25,775 bases of DNA. Source: JACCXJ01 sp052387115. Its GTDB lineage: Bacteria > Pseudomonadota > Gammaproteobacteria > JACCXJ01. Positions within the stretch are counted from its first letter, which is position 1. Every line of letters begins with the position of its first letter. Below the pieces are notes generated by a model that made no database searches, was not told the origin of the DNA, and worked only from the letters and a program-made list of their open reading frames with translations. The translations under genes and the position numbers were made by a program. Location of the stretch: NCBI GenBank assembly GCA_052387115.1, contig JBQTJM010000411.1:1-25775 (forward strand), in the 5' to 3' direction. Below are positions 14,731 through 22,152 of the stretch, piece after piece.

Positions 14731-15528
14731 TTGCTTTTCCGGGTCTACATCCCGGCTCGTTATGGCTCGTCGCGGCTACCCGGCAAGCCCCTCCTCGACA
14801 TCGCGGGCAAGCCCATGCTGCAGCACGTGTTCGAGCGCGCCCGGGAGAGTGGCGCGGCGCGGGTGGTAGTGGCCACCGACGATGAGCGCATCAAGGCGCG
14901 CGCCGAGGCTTTCGGTGCCACGGTGTGCATCACCGCTCCCGGACATGCCTCGGGTACGGACCGTATCGCCGAGGCCGCGACGCGCCTCGGGGAGGACGAC
15001 GATGCCGTCATCGTCAATCTGCAGGGCGATGAACCGTTCATGCCGCCGCACGCTATCGCCGAGGTGGCCGCTCTGCTCGCAGAGGATGTGCCCATGGCGA
15101 CGCTGTGCACGCCGATCTCGAGACGGGAGGACCTCCTCGATCCCAATGTCGTCAAGGTGGTCATGGATGACGCGGGGCATGCCTTGTACTTCAGCCGTGC
15201 GCCCATCCCCTTTGCGCGTGCCGGATCCGACGAGGTGCGCCCGGAGTCGCTGGATCCGACTCGAGGGACGTGGTTCCGACACCTGGGTCTGTATGCGTAT
15301 CGCGCCGGCTTCCTGCGCCGCCTGTGCCGCTTGCCGGTGTGTGCTATCGAGCAGATCGAGGCGCTGGAACAGCTGCGTGTCCTCTATTATGGCTATCGAA
15401 TCGCCGTTGGCATCGCCGCGGATCCGGTGGAAGGCGGCGTGGATACCCCCGGCGATCTGGCCCGCCTCCGGCGGCGGCTCGCAACGGCCTCTGCCCTGCC
15501 CGCCGCCGGGCACAGGTTTGCACAATGA
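14731..15528 (+). CDS. kdsB: 3-deoxy-manno-octulosonate cytidylyltransferase
   Basis: Activates KDO with CTP to CMP-KDO for LPS inner-core synthesis, cytoplasmic. The 265-residue protein has IPARYGSSRLPGKPL at the N-terminus (CTP-binding loop), ATDDERI, APGHASGTDRIAEA, the metal/substrate motif NLQGDEPF, NVVKVVMD, FSRAPIPFAR, HLGLYAYR, IEQIEALEQLR and EGGVDTPGDL, covering the whole family. It begins with TTG 14731 directly after the upstream stop, with GAGG about 8 bases before. TTG is weak, which may lower its translation or make it dependent on coupling. Last gene of the lpxK cluster. Confidence 0.96.
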   Translation: MLFRVYIPARYGSSRLPGKPLLDIAGKPMLQHVFERARESGAARVVVATDDERIKARAEAFGATVCITAPGHASGTDRIAEAATRLGEDDDAVIVNLQGDEPFMPPHAIAEVAALLAEDVPMATLCTPISRREDLLDPNVVKVVMDDAGHALYFSRAPIPFARAGSDEVRPESLDPTRGTWFRHLGLYAYRAGFLRRLCRLPVCAIEQIEALEQLRVLYYGYRIAVGIAADPVEGGVDTPGDLARLRRRLATASALPAAGHRFAQ

Positions 15529-15633
15529 GATTTATGGTATAAGCTAAACGCGTAGCCGGATGAGTTACGCAGCGCGGCTGCAAGCGGTAATGAAGCGAAA
15601 GTTGGAATTGGGATTGCGTGTCTGATGCTCCCG

Positions 15634-15737
15634 TGGATGCCCCCATCCATGGATGCCCCCGGTGCCCCTGGGGTGCCAAATAAGGGGCTGCCAAATAAGC
15701 AATATAAGAGTTGTTTGATGCACGTTGTTTGATACAC
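15634..15737. repeat. three successive 14–16-bp tandem duplications
   Basis: Three unrelated pairs follow one another. TGGATGCCCCC is repeated at 15634 and 15650 (period 16). TGCCAAATAAG is repeated at 15674 and 15689 (period 15). GTTGTTTGATGCAC at 15710 is followed by GTTGTTTGATACAC at 15724 (period 14, one mismatch). Each is a separate duplication, not one array. Confidence 0.85.
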
Positions 15738-15824
15738 AGGGTGTTGCTTCGTCGAGACCTTCCTCGCGTGTCAGTTCCGTTCTCCGCGTCGCCAGGCGAT
15801 CGCTGCACCAAAGAGGGGCGCATA

Positions 15825-15893
15825 ATGAAGTGCGCCAAAGAAGTGCAGTTCGTCGAGGCGTCGATCGAAGCAGCTTCACAGTACTCGCACTAG
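15825..15893 (+). CDS. possible 22-residue small ORF
   Basis: ATG 15825 is preceded by GAGGGG at a suitable distance and starts a 22-residue frame (MKCAKEVQFVEASIEAASQYSH) ending at TAG 15891, immediately before a perfect 13-bp duplication. It could be a leader peptide or chance. No homology is recognised. It lies 125 bp upstream of the cold-shock gene. Confidence 0.25.
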   Translation: MKCAKEVQFVEASIEAASQYSH

Positions 15894-15919
15894 AATAATC
15901 AACGATAATAATCAACGAT
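15894..15919. repeat. 13-bp perfect duplication
   Basis: AATAATCAACGAT occurs twice, at 15894–15906 and 15907–15919, directly after a TAG codon. It is in the leader of the cold-shock gene. Confidence 0.85.
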
Positions 15920-16018
15920 GGGACAGGTTTAGGAGCCGGGGTCGATGGGCCTGCTCCAGTGGCGCCTGCGGCGCAGGTCGGTTGGGTATATCGTCAGTCT
16001 CATAGAGGTCATCAAAGT

Positions 16019-16228
16019 ATGTCGGAACGCGAAAAGGGAACGGTGAAGTGGTTCAATAACTCCAAGGGTTACGGTTTCATACAACGCGACAAGGGTGACG
16101 ACGTGTTCGTTCATTTCCGTGCGATTCGCGGCAACGGATATCGTTCCCTGCAGGATGGACAACGGGTCGAGTTCAGTATCAAGGAGGGGCAGAAGGGTCT
16201 GCACGCGGAAGATGTAGCGGTTGTCTGA
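16019..16228 (+). CDS. cold-shock domain protein, CspA family
   Basis: A 69-residue single cold-shock domain that binds single-stranded RNA/DNA and typically acts as an RNA chaperone. GTVKWFNNSKGYGFIQ contains RNP1 (KGYGFI), DDVFVHF is RNP2, and the protein ends EGQKGLHAEDVAVV. Length is standard. ATG 16019 has GAGG 10 bases upstream; the frame extends to 15959 but those residues are not part of the fold. The long repeat-containing leader is compatible with RNA-level control as in cspA, but no specific cold-shock box was identified. Which csp paralogue it is cannot be said. Confidence 0.94.
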   Translation: MSEREKGTVKWFNNSKGYGFIQRDKGDDVFVHFRAIRGNGYRSLQDGQRVEFSIKEGQKGLHAEDVAVV

Positions 16229-16256
16229 CACGTCCGGATTTACCGGCGGCGGCGCA

Positions 16257-16292
16257 CCCCCACACAGCGACGCGAGCTGCTCTGTGCGGGGG
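16257..16292 (+). terminator. strong GC hairpin after csp
   Basis: CCCCCACACAG (16257–16267) pairs with CTGTGCGGGGG (16282–16292) in 10 of 11 positions, with a 14-base loop that itself contains partly complementary bases. No T tract follows, so it may be a transcript-stabilising 3' structure or a non-canonical terminator rather than a classical intrinsic one. Confidence 0.5.
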
Positions 16293-16375
16293 CGTCAATA
16301 GCGGGCAGTATCGGGGTGCCGAGCCCGGTTGGGTTTCTTCGCCGATCCGCGGGCACGGCTGTATGAGGTTGTAGC

Positions 16376-16978
16376 GTGCCTGCTGAGGATGGCGGTTTGC
16401 GGTGGCGTCGGTGGCGGAGTGCCTGGGCACTGGCGTGTGGCCGTGCCGCCGGGGCCGCGAGGAGCAGCGGGCCGAGGCTCAGGATCCTGTTCGTCTGCAC
16501 GGGGAATATCTGCCGTTCGCCCACTGCGGAGGGAGTGTTTGGCGCGCTCGTCGCGGCGTCTGGGCTCGGCTCCGCCATCGAGGTGCGCTCGGCGGGGACT
16601 CATGGACGGCACCGTGCCGGAGAGCCACCGGATCCGCGCGCCGTGTCCGCCGCGCGCAGGCGGGGAATCGAGATCGGGACGATACGCGCCCGGGCCTTGA
16701 GAGCGGACGATTTTCATCGCTTCGACCGCCTCATTGCGCTCGATCGCTACAACTACGAGACCCTGCTGTCGCGCTGTCCGCGGAACCAGGGATACAAGAT
16801 CCATCTCCTCATGCATTTCGCCCCGGAATGGAACACCCTGGAGGTCGACGACCCCTATGGAGGTGGTGCCGAGCTGTTCGAGCAGGCTTTGGATCGCATC
16901 GAGGCCGCCGCGCGCGGATTGCTCGTGGTCGTAAAAAAGGAGTGGTTATCCTCCGCGGGTAGAGACCAGGCTGGTTAG
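16376..16978 (+). CDS. low-molecular-weight protein tyrosine phosphatase
   Basis: A 200-residue protein whose core is an LMW-PTP domain. The P-loop VCTGNICRSP carries the C-x5-R nucleophile (C41, R47), and the late VDDPYGGG (about residue 160) carries the general-acid Asp of the D-P motif. Bacterial relatives dephosphorylate tyrosine kinases that control capsule/exopolysaccharide export, or arsenate; the capsular link is only suggestive here. GTG 16376 has GAGG 7 bases upstream, but it leaves about 34 residues before the domain that are basic, low-complexity and unsupported by the family, so the real start could be internal. It converges on infA. Confidence 0.88.
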   Translation: MPAEDGGLRWRRWRSAWALACGRAAGAARSSGPRLRILFVCTGNICRSPTAEGVFGALVAASGLGSAIEVRSAGTHGRHRAGEPPDPRAVSAARRRGIEIGTIRARALRADDFHRFDRLIALDRYNYETLLSRCPRNQGYKIHLLMHFAPEWNTLEVDDPYGGGAELFEQALDRIEAAARGLLVVVKKEWLSSAGRDQAG

Positions 16979-16993
16979 GCGACCTCTCCTAAC
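16974..16993. terminator. small hairpin between convergent stops
   Basis: GTTAGG (16974–16979) can pair with CCTAAC (16988–16993) around an 8-base loop. The phosphatase TAG lies in the left arm and the infA stop in the right arm. It is short and without a T tract on either side, so a bidirectional terminator is possible but weakly supported. Confidence 0.3.
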
Positions 16994-17207
16994 GCGCTCG
17001 ATAGATGATCCGGCCTTTGCTCAGATCGTAGGGGGTGAGCTCCACGGTCACCGAATCACCGGTAAGGATGCGAATGTAGTGCTTGCGCATCTTTCCGGAG
17101 ATATGGGCCGTGACGATGTGGCCGTTGGCGAGCTGGACCCTGAACGTGGTATTGGGCAAGGTTTCGATGACCTTGCCTTCCATCTCGATGTGTTCTTCCC
17201 TTGCCAT
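16989..17207 (-). CDS. infA: translation initiation factor IF-1
   Basis: A 72-residue S1/OB-fold protein that binds the ribosomal A site during initiation. The sequence (MAREEHIEMEGKVIETLP, then FRVQLANGHIVTAHISGKMR and KHYIRILTGDSVTVELTPYD, ending LSKGRIIYR) matches IF-1 throughout at the standard length. ATG 17207. In many gammaproteobacteria infA lies next to aat and ate, as here. The 201-bp gap back to the ate gene contains three short tandem duplications, so infA may have its own promoter there. Confidence 0.98.
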   Translation of the reverse strand: MAREEHIEMEGKVIETLPNTTFRVQLANGHIVTAHISGKMRKHYIRILTGDSVTVELTPYDLSKGRIIYRAR

Positions 17208-17213
17208 CGCCTA

Positions 17214-17346
17214 GCCGATCTACCGCGTGGCCGATCTACGTGCCGCAATCGGCCCGGCCGCGATGGGGCCAGGGCAGGTCAATCGACGGTCGGGCAATCG
17301 ACCGGCACTGGGCTGTGACGGCGGGTATCGGGCTTGCGGGTATCGG
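17214..17346. repeat. three 15–16-bp tandem duplications upstream of infA
   Basis: GCCGATCTAC occurs at 17214 and 17230 (period 16). AATCGAC with flanks occurs at 17281 and 17296 (period 15). GCGGGTATCGG occurs at 17321 and 17336 (period 15). These are three independent duplications in the infA/ate spacer. Confidence 0.75.
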
Positions 17347-17408
17347 CATAGGGGTTCACCGTTGGTCGGGGCGCATTGTGCCTGAAAGCCGGCCGGCCCG
17401 CAAAGGGA

Positions 17409-18143
17409 TCAGCGGCCGGCGCTGACCGTCCGCGCGCGCTCCCAGCAGCCGCCCACGTAGTATTCCAGGGGTTGATACTCGTTCTTGTAGCGCATCTTTC
17501 GGCATCCCGCGATCCAGTATCCCAGATACAGCCACGCGAGCCCGTGGGCCCTGGCCTCCTGGATCTCGTGCAGGATGGCGTAGCGACCGAGGCTCCGTTC
17601 CCGGCACGCCGGGTCATAGAAGGTGTAGACGGCCGATAAGGCGTGCTCCAGGCGATCCACGACCGCGACTGCCAGGAGCAGATCCCCGAGCCGGAACTCG
17701 TAGAACAGCGTCTCTGCCCAGGGTGCGGTGAGAAAATCCATGAAACCCTCGGGGCTCGGGTCGTCCATCCCGCCATTGGGATGGCGTGCCCGCAGGTAGC
17801 GCCGGTACAGATCGAAGTATTCTGCGCGAAATCCGGCTCGGCCCGGAACGACGTGCAGGTCACGATTGCCGTCCCAGGTGCGGCGCTGGTTGCGGCGGGC
17901 ACGGAACTCCTGGACCGGGATGCGGACAGGGATGCAGGCCCGACAGCCTGGACAGCTCGGCCGGTACAGATGTGCCCCGCTGCGCCGGAACCCCTGCTCC
18001 GACAAAAGCGAGTACAGCCCGCGATCCTTGGGCAGCGCCGGATCGGCGAATAACGTGGCGGCCTTCCGCGGCGGCAGGTAACTGCAAACGTGTGGCGGGG
18101 TCGTATAGAAGGCCGCGCGCGAGCCGGCGAACGCTTCGGTCAC
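17409..18143 (-). CDS. bpt: aspartate/glutamate leucyltransferase (Bpt-type arginyl-tRNA transferase family)
   Basis: Transfers leucine from Leu-tRNA to proteins with N-terminal Asp/Glu, marking them for ClpS/ClpAP degradation (N-end rule). The 244-residue protein has the N-terminal domain with HVCSYLP (C20) and the Cys cluster CPGCRAC (64–70). The C-terminal acyltransferase half contains FYDP, YAILHEIQEARAHGL, YLGYWIAGCRKMRYK and QPLEYY. GTG 18143 is chosen: it overlaps the aat stop as GTGA, has GGAAAG upstream and yields the usual length; an ATG at 18185 would add 14 residues. Bacterial family members can be Bpt (leucyl) or Ate-like; the context and Cys pattern favour Bpt. Confidence 0.93.
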   Translation of the reverse strand: MTEAFAGSRAAFYTTPPHVCSYLPPRKAATLFADPALPKDRGLYSLLSEQGFRRSGAHLYRPSCPGCRACIPVRIPVQEFRARRNQRRTWDGNRDLHVVPGRAGFRAEYFDLYRRYLRARHPNGGMDDPSPEGFMDFLTAPWAETLFYEFRLGDLLLAVAVVDRLEHALSAVYTFYDPACRERSLGRYAILHEIQEARAHGLAWLYLGYWIAGCRKMRYKNEYQPLEYYVGGCWERARTVSAGR

Positions 18144-18871
18144 GGTGTGTCTTTCCAGGCGCTCGCGCTGACGTCCGATGCGCACAAGCGTTCGATCCGG
18201 GCCAGGAACTCCCGGCGCGGCACGAGTGTGGCCCCAAGCCGCGCCAGGTGGTCGCTACGCACCTGGCAGTCGGTGAGCCGGTAGCCCCAGGCCGTCAGGT
18301 ACCGCATCAGGTGGAAGAGGCACACCTTGGAGGCATCGCTGATGCGGCTGAACATGGACTCGCCGAAGAACACCTGGCCAATGGCGACGCCATAGAGTCC
18401 CCCGACCAGCCGTTCTTCATGCCAGGCCTCGACCGAGTGCGCATGCCCGTGGTGGTGCAGCCGGATATAGGCCTCGATCATCGCCTCATTGAGCCACGTG
18501 CCCCCGCCATGTTGACCCCAGCTATTTTGACACAGGGGGCCACGCGGCTCCGAGCAGGCCCGAATGACACGAGCGAAATCGCGGTCCAGGGTGATCTCGA
18601 AGGCGGCGTGCCGGAGCGTGCGCTTGAGCCTCCGCGAGGGGGCGAAACGCTCGGGGAAGAACACGCAGCGCGGATCGGGAGACCACCACAGGATCGGTTG
18701 CCCTTCCTCGTACCACGGGAAGATCCCGAGGCGGTAAGCACAGAGCAGGCGCTCGGTACTCAGATCGCCCCCGAGCGCCAGGAGCCCCTCGGGCTGTTCC
18801 AGGGCCAGCGCCGGGTCCGGAAAACCCGGGGTGAACCGCCTGGAAGAGAGGCACAAGAGCGGGCTAGTCAT
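18140..18871 (-). CDS. aat: leucyl/phenylalanyl-tRNA–protein transferase
   Basis: Adds Leu/Phe to N-terminal Arg/Lys of proteins, feeding the same N-end-rule pathway as the downstream bpt. The 243-residue protein contains LLALGGDLS (30–38), RLGIFPWYEEGQPILWWSPDPR (47–68), GTWLNEAMIEAY, GHAHSVEAW, LVGGLYGVAIG, FFGESMFSR and LTDCQVRSDHLARLGA, which together identify Aat. Compared with the E. coli protein as I recall it, residues about 111–122 (GPLCQNSWGQHG) look like a small insertion just before the G-T-W motif. ATG 18871 is favoured, with GTG 18889 as the alternative. It overlaps bpt by 4 bp. Confidence 0.95.
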   Translation of the reverse strand: MTSPLLCLSSRRFTPGFPDPALALEQPEGLLALGGDLSTERLLCAYRLGIFPWYEEGQPILWWSPDPRCVFFPERFAPSRRLKRTLRHAAFEITLDRDFARVIRACSEPRGPLCQNSWGQHGGGTWLNEAMIEAYIRLHHHGHAHSVEAWHEERLVGGLYGVAIGQVFFGESMFSRISDASKVCLFHLMRYLTAWGYRLTDCQVRSDHLARLGATLVPRREFLARIERLCASDVSASAWKDTP

Positions 18872-19023
18872 CCCCGGCGCTCTCGACACGAACGGGGGCC
18901 GAGTCCCGACCGGACGCAGGGTATCGCATACTTGAATTATAGCGAGCGGGCGGTGCAGGCGGGCCCCGCCCGGTCGCCCCCGTGCGAATTGACGGGGCGC
19001 GGCCTGGGCGTTTAAGGTGAGCG

Positions 19024-20163
19024 ATGGCCGGCGCCGTGCCTATCCCCTTCATCGACCTCGCCGCGCAACAGCGCCGCATCCGGGGCCGATTGGAGCAGGC
19101 CATCGAGCGGGTGCTCGCGCACGGCCAGTACATCCACGGTCCCGAGGTCGCGGAGCTCGAAGGCCGACTGGCTGCGTTTTGCGGTGCGCGGCATGCTGTC
19201 GCTTGCGCGAGCGGGACCGATGCCCTGTTGCTCCCGCTACTGGCCCTCGGGATAGGACCCGGCCAAGCGGTCTTCGTGCCCTCGTTCACATTCGTCGCGA
19301 CCGCGGAGGCCGTGGCCCTGCTCGGGGCCACGCCGTTCTTCGTGGATGTCGGCGACGATTTCCTGCTCGACCCCGAGGGGCTCGCCCCGGCGATCGACGA
19401 AGCGCGGCGCCTGGGCCTGGAACCGAGGGCGGTGATCCCGGTGGACCTCTTCGGTCACCCGGCGGATTACGGCGCCATCGAGGCCGTGGCCGCATCCCAG
19501 AGCCTTTGCGTCATCGCAGATGCGGCGCAGGGCTTCGGCGGGGCCCGCAACGGCCGGAGGGTCGGGACGCTCGCCAGGTTCACCGCCACGAGCTTTTTCC
19601 CGGCCAAGCCGCTCGGTTGTTACGGGGATGGCGGTGCCATCTTCACCGATGAACGCGAGGTGGTCGCGGTGCTCACGTCGCTCCGCGTCCATGGCCAAGG
19701 CGCGGATCGATACGACAACGTGCGCGTGGGCATCAACGGGCGTCTCGACACCTTGCAGGCGGCCATCCTGATCGAAAAGCTCGCGATACTCGAGGACGAG
19801 ATCGCGGCGCGGAACCGCGTCGCCGTGCGTTACTCCGAGGGCTTGCGGGATATGACCCGGACGCCGCACGTGGTCCCCGGTGCGGTGAGTGCGTGGGCCC
19901 AATACACCATCAGGCTCGAACACCGGGACGCCGTCGCCGCGGCCCTTCAGACGCGCCAGGTGCCGACGGCCATCCACTATCCCAAGCCCTTGCACCTGCA
20001 AGGCGCCTATCTCGGGTTTCCGCGTCCCTCGCGAGGCCTGCCGGTAGCGGAACGCCTGGCCCGTGAGGTGTTGAGCCTGCCGATGCACCCCTACCTGGAA
20101 CCGCTGGTCCAAGACCGGATCATCTCCGCGGTCCGGGAAGCGATCCGCGAACAGGGCGCCTAG
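19024..20163 (+). CDS. DegT/DnrJ/EryC1/StrS sugar aminotransferase, WbpE-like
   Basis: A PLP-dependent aminotransferase of 379 residues acting on nucleotide-linked keto sugars. FIDLAAQQRRI, HGQYIHGPEVAELE, CASGTDAL, PSFTFVATAEAVALLGATP, the PLP-contacting DAAQGFG (D166) and the lysine motif TSFFPAKPLGCYGDGGA (K195) are all present. The late NGRLDTLQAAIL and LPMHPYL complete the family pattern. The closest protein I recall is Pseudomonas WbpE, which makes the 3-amino group of UDP-2,3-diacetamido-mannuronate for B-band LPS; that specific substrate is an inference. ATG 19024 follows AAGGTGA. The gene stands alone, divergent from aat, so it is detached from any complete sugar pathway in this window. 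Confidence 0.92.
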   Translation: MAGAVPIPFIDLAAQQRRIRGRLEQAIERVLAHGQYIHGPEVAELEGRLAAFCGARHAVACASGTDALLLPLLALGIGPGQAVFVPSFTFVATAEAVALLGATPFFVDVGDDFLLDPEGLAPAIDEARRLGLEPRAVIPVDLFGHPADYGAIEAVAASQSLCVIADAAQGFGGARNGRRVGTLARFTATSFFPAKPLGCYGDGGAIFTDEREVVAVLTSLRVHGQGADRYDNVRVGINGRLDTLQAAILIEKLAILEDEIAARNRVAVRYSEGLRDMTRTPHVVPGAVSAWAQYTIRLEHRDAVAAALQTRQVPTAIHYPKPLHLQGAYLGFPRPSRGLPVAERLAREVLSLPMHPYLEPLVQDRIISAVREAIREQGA

Positions 20164-20213
20164 GCTCTCTGCAGGCCATAGGCTAGTTATTAAGTCTAGG
20201 GCTTAGACCTGGA

Positions 20214-20241
20214 GCCTAAAGCCTAAAGCCTAGAGCCTAGG
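20214..20241. repeat. heptamer repeat GCCTARR, 4 copies
   Basis: GCCTAAA (20214, 20221), GCCTAGA (20228) and GCCTAGG (20235) follow the WbpE-like gene. An upstream TCTAGGGCTTAG (about 20196–20207) is nearly complementary to the second and third units, so the stretch can form a hairpin that might end transcription. Every unit carries CTA, a stop codon on the minus strand. The rest of 20164–20372 is AT-rich just before gcvT and otherwise featureless; no glycine riboswitch was recognised. Confidence 0.7.
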
Positions 20242-20372
20242 GACCCGGCTTCGACGCAGCGGGGGGTGGGCTCGACGCTCGGATCGGGGGCCTATCGTCT
20301 TGATTTTTGCGCTTTGGGGCGTGATCATCGCGGTGATGAACAGTTGAGAATTATTTAATAAGTGCTGCCATC

Positions 20373-21470
20373 ATGACCTGCAGGACGCCGCTCTACGACC
20401 TCCATCTCGAGCTCGGCGGCCGTATGGTGGAGTTTGCCGGTTGGTCCCTGCCCGTGCACTACGGCTCGCAGATCGAGGAGCACATGGCGGTGCGCCGGGC
20501 CGCCGGGATGTTCGATGTCTCGCATATGATGATCGCGGATGTGGAGGGACCCGATGCCGCGGCCTTGCTGGGATGGATTCTGGCCAACGAGACGGGGCGG
20601 CTGCGAACCCCGGGGCAGGGGCTCTACTCCTGTCTCCTCAACGAGCGCGGCGGGGTCGTGGATGATACCGTCGTCTACGCCCGTGATTCGCAGCGGTTCC
20701 GCATGGTGAGTAACGCCTCGACCCGTGACAAGGTCCTATCCTGGGTCGAGGGGCATGCCGCGGGGCGCGCGGTGCGGGTCGCGGAGCGGCGCGACCTCGC
20801 GATGATCGCCGTACAGGGCCCAGCGGCGCGCGAGCGCTGCTACCCCTTGCTACCGGCGGCGCTGGCGGAAGCGGCGCGGGACCTGAAGCCATATACGGCG
20901 TGCTTCACCGCGGACCGGTGCGTCGCCCGCACCGGCTATACCGGCGAGGATGGTTTCGAGATCATAGTCCCGGCCGGTGAGGCGGCGGCCTTGTGGGCGG
21001 GGCTCTACGAAAGCGGGGTGTCTGCTGCGGGGCTCGGCGCACGAGACAGCCTGCGGCTGGAGGCCGGCATGAACCTCTACGGCGCCGATATGGATGAGGA
21101 CATCTCACCGCTGGAGTGCGGGCTCGCCGGCACCGTGGCCATGGGACCTGATGGGCGTGGGTTCGTGGGTCGGGCGGCGCTGGAGGAACGGATCCGGGCC
21201 GGTGTGTGCTTCGCGCGGATCGGCCTGGTGCTGGCAGAGGGAGGCGTCCTGAGGGCGCATCAGCGTGTCGAGGCCGATGGCGCGGCGACCGGACGGGTCA
21301 CGAGCGGGGGTTATTCGCCGGTGCTGGGGAAATCCATCGGCCTCGCCCGAGCACCGGTCGGGACAAGGCGAACGCTGCGGGTGGAGGTCCGGGGCAAGTG
21401 GCTCCCGGCCCAGGCGGTAAAACCTCCGTTCGTGCGTCATGGCCAACCCTGCTATGCCGCACTCAGGTGA
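20373..21470 (+). CDS. gcvT: glycine cleavage system T protein (aminomethyltransferase)
   Basis: Takes the aminomethyl group from lipoyl-GcvH and releases ammonia while forming 5,10-methylene-THF. The 365-residue protein is of usual length and shows TPLYDLHLELGGRMVEFAGW and LPVHYGSQIEEHMAVRRAAGMFDVSHM at the N-terminus. YTGEDGFEIIVP and LGARDSLRLEAGMNLYG (the folate-site region) follow, then GADMDEDISPLECGL and the C-terminal TSGGYSPVLGKSIGLA. ATG 20373 has only a weak ribosome-binding site. gcvH follows after a 240-bp gap filled by a palindromic element; no gcvP is present in the window. Confidence 0.97.
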   Translation: MTCRTPLYDLHLELGGRMVEFAGWSLPVHYGSQIEEHMAVRRAAGMFDVSHMMIADVEGPDAAALLGWILANETGRLRTPGQGLYSCLLNERGGVVDDTVVYARDSQRFRMVSNASTRDKVLSWVEGHAAGRAVRVAERRDLAMIAVQGPAARERCYPLLPAALAEAARDLKPYTACFTADRCVARTGYTGEDGFEIIVPAGEAAALWAGLYESGVSAAGLGARDSLRLEAGMNLYGADMDEDISPLECGLAGTVAMGPDGRGFVGRAALEERIRAGVCFARIGLVLAEGGVLRAHQRVEADGAATGRVTSGGYSPVLGKSIGLARAPVGTRRTLRVEVRGKWLPAQAVKPPFVRHGQPCYAALR

Positions 21471-21509
21471 TCGGATTGGCGTCGAGAGAAATCGAAGTGA
21501 TTCGTTACC

Positions 21510-21658
21510 CCGGCAGGGATTGCTCACCGCGTCCCTGCGGTTCGGGCTTCGCCCCGCGCTGCGCGCGTCCAAATCCGCTCCCGGCGGATTTGTGCCGGGG
21601 TCCAGGAGGCAGGACAGCACTACGTCCATGTGCTCCGGATTTCGGCAATCCATGCCGG
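21510..21658. repeat. MITE-like palindromic element between gcvT and gcvH
   Basis: CCGGCAGGGATTGC at 21510–21523 and GCAATCCATGCCGG at 21645–21658 are inverted repeats matching at 13 of 14 positions, bounding 149 bp. Inside is a perfect 8-bp stem hairpin (AAATCCGC, TCCCG, GCGGATTT) and other GC palindromes. It carries no gene. The shape suggests a non-autonomous mobile or REP-type intergenic element; it separates gcvT from gcvH. Confidence 0.6.
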
Positions 21659-21710
21659 AATGACGTGCCTGTTTGAATCATCTTGACCGACTACTAGGGG
21701 GGATTGACGC

Positions 21711-22103
21711 ATGAGTCAGATACCGGAGGACCTGAGGTACACCACGAGCCACGAATGGGTGCGGATCTTGAGCGACGGCACGGTGCAGGTCGGGATCTCC
21801 GACCATGCCCAGCACGCGCTGGGCGACATGGTGTTCGTCGAGGTGCCCGAGGCGGGCGGGGCCTACCCGGCGCGGGCCGAGTGCGCCGTGGTGGAGTCGG
21901 TCAAGTCGGCGTCGGATCTCTATTGCCCGTTATCGGGGCAGGTGGTCGAGGTCAACACGGCGTTGGAACGCGAACCCGAGGTCATCAACCGCGATCCCTA
22001 TGGCGAGGGCTGGATCTTTCGCCTGAGACCGGACAACCCCGCCGATCTCGCACGCCTCCTCGACGCGGACGAGTACGCGGCGATGCTGGCGGAAGAGAAA
22101 TAG
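21711..22103 (+). CDS. gcvH: glycine cleavage system H protein
   Basis: The lipoyl-carrying shuttle between GcvP, GcvT and GcvL. The 130-residue protein has YTTSHEWVRIL at the start, VGISDHAQHALGDMVFVEVPE, and the lipoylation motif VESVKSASDLY with K65, then the conserved NRDPYGEGWIFRLRP. ATG 21711 has a run of Gs (CTAGGGGGGATTGACGC) upstream. A normal family member; tpx follows 49 bp downstream where gcvP would often be. Confidence 0.97.
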   Translation: MSQIPEDLRYTTSHEWVRILSDGTVQVGISDHAQHALGDMVFVEVPEAGGAYPARAECAVVESVKSASDLYCPLSGQVVEVNTALEREPEVINRDPYGEGWIFRLRPDNPADLARLLDADEYAAMLAEEK

Positions 22104-22152
22104 CAAACACGACCCCGATACCAATAACGGCGACGAACAACGGAGAAGATCC

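Larger units (their letters stand above)
15529..16018. other. 490-bp repeat-rich spacer upstream of csp
   Basis: No confident protein gene lies here. The region has lower GC than its flanks and contains four different short tandem duplications (15634–15737 and 15894–15919) and one small candidate ORF (15825–15893). The stretch 15553–15590 (GTAGCCGGATGAG and following) vaguely resembles a degenerate intergenic repeat. The end is presumably the 5' untranslated leader of the cold-shock gene. No convincing promoter could be assigned. Confidence 0.6.

Noticed and set aside
17786..19015. 409-residue plus-strand open frame antisense to bpt and aat
   Set aside because: Long only because of GC-rich codon shadowing; both minus-strand genes have complete motif sets.
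20242..20372. Glycine riboswitch upstream of gcvT
   Set aside because: The paired conserved GGAGAG-type aptamer cores are not visible.
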